Below are positions 4,802 through 6,432 of a DNA stretch of 6,432 nucleotides, piece after piece. The notes beneath the pieces were generated by a model, which was not told where the DNA came from, ran no database searches, and was given only the letters and a program-made list of their open reading frames with translations. Each line of letters starts with the position of its first letter. The first letter of the stretch is position 1. The stretch comes from Anaerolineales bacterium UBA3071 (GTDB lineage Bacteria > Chloroflexota > Anaerolineae > UBA3071): NCBI GenBank assembly GCA_002366755.1, contig DFBV01000111.1:11814-18245 (forward strand). The letters are read 5' to 3'. Made by a program: the position numbers and the translations under genes.

Positions 4802-5644
4802 CTATACTCTCTCCAGATGCAGCAGATCAACCTCCAGTGGCGTGTCACGGCCGAACATGGAGATCAAAACCCGGGCCCTTCCCTTCTCCGGGTACAGATC
4901 ATCAACTTCGCCCACGAAATCGGCAAAGGCCCCCTCAGTCAGACGCACCTTCTGGCCGACCTTGAAGCTCACCTTGATCGTGGGTTCAGCGGATTCGATG
5001 CGCTTCATGATCTTCTCGACTTCTTCAGCACTCAGCGGGGTCGGCTTGTTGCCCGTGCCCACGAAGCCGGTCACTCCAGGCGTGTTGCGCACCACGTACC
5101 AAGAGGTCTCGTCCATGACCATTTGCACGAGGATGTAGCCCGGGAAGACACGCCGCTCGACAATGCGACGTTCCCCACCCCTGATCTCAATCTCCTCCTC
5201 AGTTGGCACAACGACCTGGAAGATCTTGTCCTGCATCCCCATGGATTCGATCCGCTGCTCGAGGTTCTTCTTCACTCGATTCTCATACCCTGAGTAGCCA
5301 TGCACGACATACCACTGCCTCTCAGGGGCTGCTTCTTCTCCTTCCTCTGCCGATGGCTCCTCGGCCTCGACTTCAGCCTCGGTGTCCTCGGGGAGCGCAC
5401 CACTGGTCTCGATTGTGGCTTCGGCATCTTCCTCAGCCAGCGCGGCGCCAGTCTCCTCCCCCCGCGTGGACGCATCCGGTGCTGTATCCAGCGCAGCCTC
5501 AGCCTCCTCGCCGGAAGCCGGCGCGGACTCATCCATGGACACTGGGAGCGACTCGCTCCCAGCGCCAATGATGTTTTCTTCAGACTCCTGATGCGACATC
5601 TCCACCGTGGTGGTGATCTCCTGATCGTCTACGCTATGACCCAT
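4802..5644 (-). CDS. nusG: Transcription termination/antitermination factor NusG with long acidic N-terminal extension
   Basis: NusG binds the RNA polymerase clamp and connects it to Rho or to ribosomal S10. With the ATG at 5642-5644 the protein has 280 residues, about 100 more than a typical NusG. Residues 1 to about 108 are an acidic, Ala/Glu-rich, probably disordered tail: I count 34 Asp/Glu, two Arg and no Lys in the first 110. The NGN domain follows (QWYVVHGYSGYENRVKKNLE at 110-129, then VFPGYILVQM and VVRNTPGVTGFVG), and the KOW domain is at about 225-280 (FKVGQKVRLTEGAFADFVGEV). The start is one base after the secE stop with no Shine-Dalgarno, so translational coupling to secE is likely. 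Later in-frame ATGs at residues 16 and 37 also lack well-placed ribosome sites; upstream in-frame codons overlap secE. Function is certain, the exact start less so. Confidence 0.95.
   Translation of the reverse strand: MGHSVDDQEITTTVEMSHQESEENIIGAGSESLPVSMDESAPASGEEAEAALDTAPDASTRGEETGAALAEEDAEATIETSGALPEDTEAEVEAEEPSAEEGEEAAPERQWYVVHGYSGYENRVKKNLEQRIESMGMQDKIFQVVVPTEEEIEIRGGERRIVERRVFPGYILVQMVMDETSWYVVRNTPGVTGFVGTGNKPTPLSAEEVEKIMKRIESAEPTIKVSFKVGQKVRLTEGAFADFVGEVDDLYPEKGRARVLISMFGRDTPLEVDLLHLERV
5538..5566 (-). other. 13-bp hairpin inside the nusG coding region
   Basis: The minus-strand arms CTGGGAGCG and CGCTCCCAG (5554-5562 and 5542-5550) form a perfect 9-bp stem with a three-base loop. Four more pairs outside it (G-U, C-G, G-U, G-C) lengthen it to 13 bp. 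It encodes about residues 27-36 of the acidic extension, some 80 bases into the gene. No U-run follows. Confidence 0.55.
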
Positions 5645-5645
5645 A

Positions 5646-5849
5646 TCAAATGATGAGCGAGAAGAGTCGCGCAAACAGGTAGTCAATGGTGCCCAACAGA
5701 GCAGCCATGAAGACAGTGACGGCGAGCACAATCAGGGTTAGGTTGATGGCCTGCCGGCGCGTGGGCCAATTGACCTTGCGCAGTTCCGCTCTGGTTTCCT
5801 TGAAATACCTGACGATGGCGTTTTCCTTCCTGGCTGCTGCCCTGGCCAC
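5646..5849 (-). CDS. secE: Preprotein translocase subunit SecE (GTG start)
   Basis: Essential small subunit that clamps the two halves of SecY in the SecYEG protein-conducting channel of the cytoplasmic membrane. It has 67 residues, the short single-span form found in most bacteria outside the enterics. A basic N-terminus is followed by an amphipathic cytoplasmic helix with the family motif RKVNWPTR at 24-31, then one transmembrane helix at about 37-59. The start is GTG at 5847-5849, with AGGAG (5856-5860) 6 bases upstream; no ATG is available in a sensible position. Its TGA ends one base before the nusG ATG. It lies just after tRNA-Trp and two hairpins. Confidence 0.96.
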   Translation of the reverse strand: MARAAARKENAIVRYFKETRAELRKVNWPTRRQAINLTLIVLAVTVFMAALLGTIDYLFARLFSLII

Positions 5850-5888
5850 TACACTCTCCTCTCCACTACAGAATGCGCTACAAACACT

Positions 5889-5902
5889 GGCCGCTTACGG
5901 CC
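5889..5902 (-). other. Short GC-rich hairpin upstream of secE
   Basis: GGCCG and CGGCC enclose a TAAG loop on the minus strand. It directly follows the larger 15-bp hairpin, so the two are stacked in tandem between tRNA-Trp and secE. No U-run follows. Confidence 0.5.
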
Positions 5903-5942
5903 CAAGACACCATCCCACTAGTTTTGCTGAGACGGTGTCTTG
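5903..5942 (-). other. 15-bp hairpin between tRNA-Trp and secE
   Basis: On the minus strand CAAGACACC (5934-5942) pairs perfectly with GGTGTCTTG (5903-5911). The stem continues through a G-U pair and five more pairs (5928-5932 with 5913-5917, one U-G), giving 15 bp and a 10-base loop. It begins 13 bases after the tRNA CCA end. With no U-run it is a better candidate for an RNase processing site or an mRNA 5'-end protector than for an intrinsic terminator. Confidence 0.55.
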
Positions 5943-5955
5943 CACTCGGAAAATC

Positions 5956-6031
5956 TGGCAGGCCAGGCAGGATTTGAACCCGCAACCTACGGTTTTGGAG
6001 ACCGTTGCTCTGCCAATTGAGCTACTGGCCT
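5956..6031 (-). tRNA. trnW: tRNA-Trp (anticodon CCA), 3' CCA encoded
   Basis: A full cloverleaf on the minus strand: acceptor arms AGGCCAG and CTGGCCT (7 perfect pairs), D-stem GCTC/GAGC, anticodon stem ACGGT/ACCGT with loop CTCCAAA, so anticodon CCA at 5996-5998, a 5-base variable loop, and T-arm GCGGG-TTCAAAT-CCTGC with one G-U pair. The discriminator base is G, as expected for bacterial tRNA-Trp, and CCA is encoded in the DNA. The gene sits in the same direction between rpmG and secE, so it is probably cut out of a longer mRNA. Confidence 0.98.
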
Positions 6032-6036
6032 GTGTG

Positions 6037-6076
6037 ATCGGTGATCAGGCACCGCACCGACAACCGAACCACCGAT
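6037..6076 (-). other. Inverted repeat between rpmG and tRNA-Trp
   Basis: ATCGGTG and CACCGAT (6070-6076 and 6037-6043) form a 7-bp stem across a 26-base loop, filling the 48-base spacer and ending 5 bases before the mature tRNA. It may help present the tRNA 5' end for RNase P or the mRNA 3' end for decay; this is inference. Confidence 0.35.
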
Positions 6077-6079
6077 GAG

Positions 6080-6244
6080 CTATTTCGTCTCTCGATGCAA
6101 GGTATGGACGCGACAGCGCGGGCAGTACTTCCTCAACTCCAAGCGTTTGGGGTCATTCCTGCGGTTCTTCGTCGTTGTATAATTTCGTTCCCGGCACTCA
6201 GTGCAAGCCAGAGTGCTTACGACACGAACTGATTTCTTCGCCAT
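6080..6244 (-). CDS. rpmG: 50S ribosomal protein L33 (zinc-ribbon form)
   Basis: A small protein of the large subunit near the E site. I translated it by hand: 54 residues from ATG 6242-6244 to TAG 6080-6082, beginning MAKKSVRVVSTLACTEC and ending CPRCRVHTLHRETK. The length and the middle part (RNYTTTKNRRNDPKRLELRKYCP) fit L33. Two CxxC pairs, C14/C17 and C41/C44, make this the zinc-binding version. AGAGGAG (6248-6254) gives a ribosome binding site, though with a short 3-base spacer. The order tuf-rpmG-tRNA-Trp-secE-nusG is a known arrangement in many bacteria. Confidence 0.96.
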   Translation of the reverse strand: MAKKSVRVVSTLACTECRERNYTTTKNRRNDPKRLELRKYCPRCRVHTLHRETK

Positions 6245-6265
6245 GATCTCCTCTACTCGTCCAAT

Positions 6266-6284
6266 CCAAAGCCTTTCGGCCTGG
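6266..6284 (-). other. GAAA-loop hairpin between tuf and rpmG
   Basis: On the minus strand CCAGGCC and GGCTTTGG pair around a GAAA tetraloop, with one G-U pair and one bulged T. It lies in the 53-base tuf-rpmG gap. No U-run follows, so it is more likely an mRNA stability or processing hairpin than a terminator. Confidence 0.4.
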
Positions 6285-6297
6285 AGCGATACTGCCC

Positions 6298-6432
6298 CTA
6301 CTCGATGACCCTGGTCAACACGCCCGCGCCAACCGTCCGACCACCCTCCCGAATAGCAAACCGGCTGCCCTCCTCCAGCGCCACCGGCTCAATCAACCGG
6401 ATCTGCAGGTTCACATTGTCACCCGGCATCAC
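6298..6432 (-). CDS. tuf: Elongation factor Tu, C-terminal 44 residues (partial)
   Basis: EF-Tu brings aminoacyl-tRNA to the ribosome as a GTP complex. Only the end of domain 3 is in the window: it reads VMPGDNVNLQ, then IEPVALEEGSRFAIREGGRT, then VGAGVLTRVIE and a TAG stop. This matches the near-invariant family ending (FAIREGGRTVGAG). The gene runs off the right edge of the window; the rest, its start and its promoter are not visible. It lies 53 bases upstream of rpmG in the same direction, consistent with a shared transcript. Confidence 0.97.
   Translation of the reverse strand: MMPGDNVNLQIRLIEPVALEEGSRFAIREGGRTVGAGVLTRVIE

Noticed and set aside
5645..5731. Upstream extension of the nusG frame into secE (29 more codons)
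   Set aside because: It would overlap secE entirely and shows no ribosome binding site. The ATG one base after the secE stop is the better start.

Overview
The window is a compact, ordinary-looking bacterial chromosome segment of moderately high GC. From right to left on the minus strand it carries the classic elongation and ribosomal-stalk cluster tuf (3' end only), rpmG, tRNA-Trp(CCA), secE, nusG, rplK, rplA, rplJ and rplL. All of these are bacterial-type proteins. A zinc-ribbon L33, a tRNA-Trp between rpmG and secE, a NusG with a long acidic N-terminal extension and a Thermotoga-like L10 stalk helix suggest a deep-branching phylum. Chloroflexota (Anaerolineae-like) is my best guess, but it rests on general resemblance and not on a marker search.

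Region by region. 1-123: no gene, only two weak inverted repeats. 124-1242 (minus): a membrane-anchored protein made of nine tandem TPRs. 1243-1401: a divergent control region with two good sigma70-type promoters whose -35 boxes overlap, plus a 3 x 7-bp tandem repeat just before the TPR start codon. 1402-2193 (plus): ammonia-dependent NAD synthetase, nadE. 2194-2333: convergent gap with a long hairpin. 2334-3311 (minus): rplL and rplJ. 3312-3553: a 242-base leader with the L10-binding RNA core and a terminator-like hairpin just before rplJ. 3554-4777 (minus): rplA and rplK. 4802-5849 (minus): nusG and secE. 5850-5955: two tandem hairpins. 5956-6031 (minus): tRNA-Trp. 6080-6244 (minus): rpmG. 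6298-6432 (minus): tuf C-terminus.

The minus-strand genes work together in translation elongation and in its coupling to transcription and secretion. EF-Tu delivers tRNA, L11, L1, L10 and L7/L12 build the mobile stalks that recruit and activate the translational GTPases, NusG links RNA polymerase to ribosome or Rho, and SecE is the essential small subunit of the SecYEG channel. The usual next genes after rplL, rpoB and rpoC, are absent: the cluster ends against a convergent nadE.

I found no mobile element, CRISPR array, defence system or other novel multi-gene system. The points most worth a second look are regulatory or structural: the rplJ attenuator with competing pairings, the acidic NusG extension with a 13-bp hairpin in its coding sequence, the overlapping divergent promoters, and the hairpins around the tRNA embedded in the mRNA.
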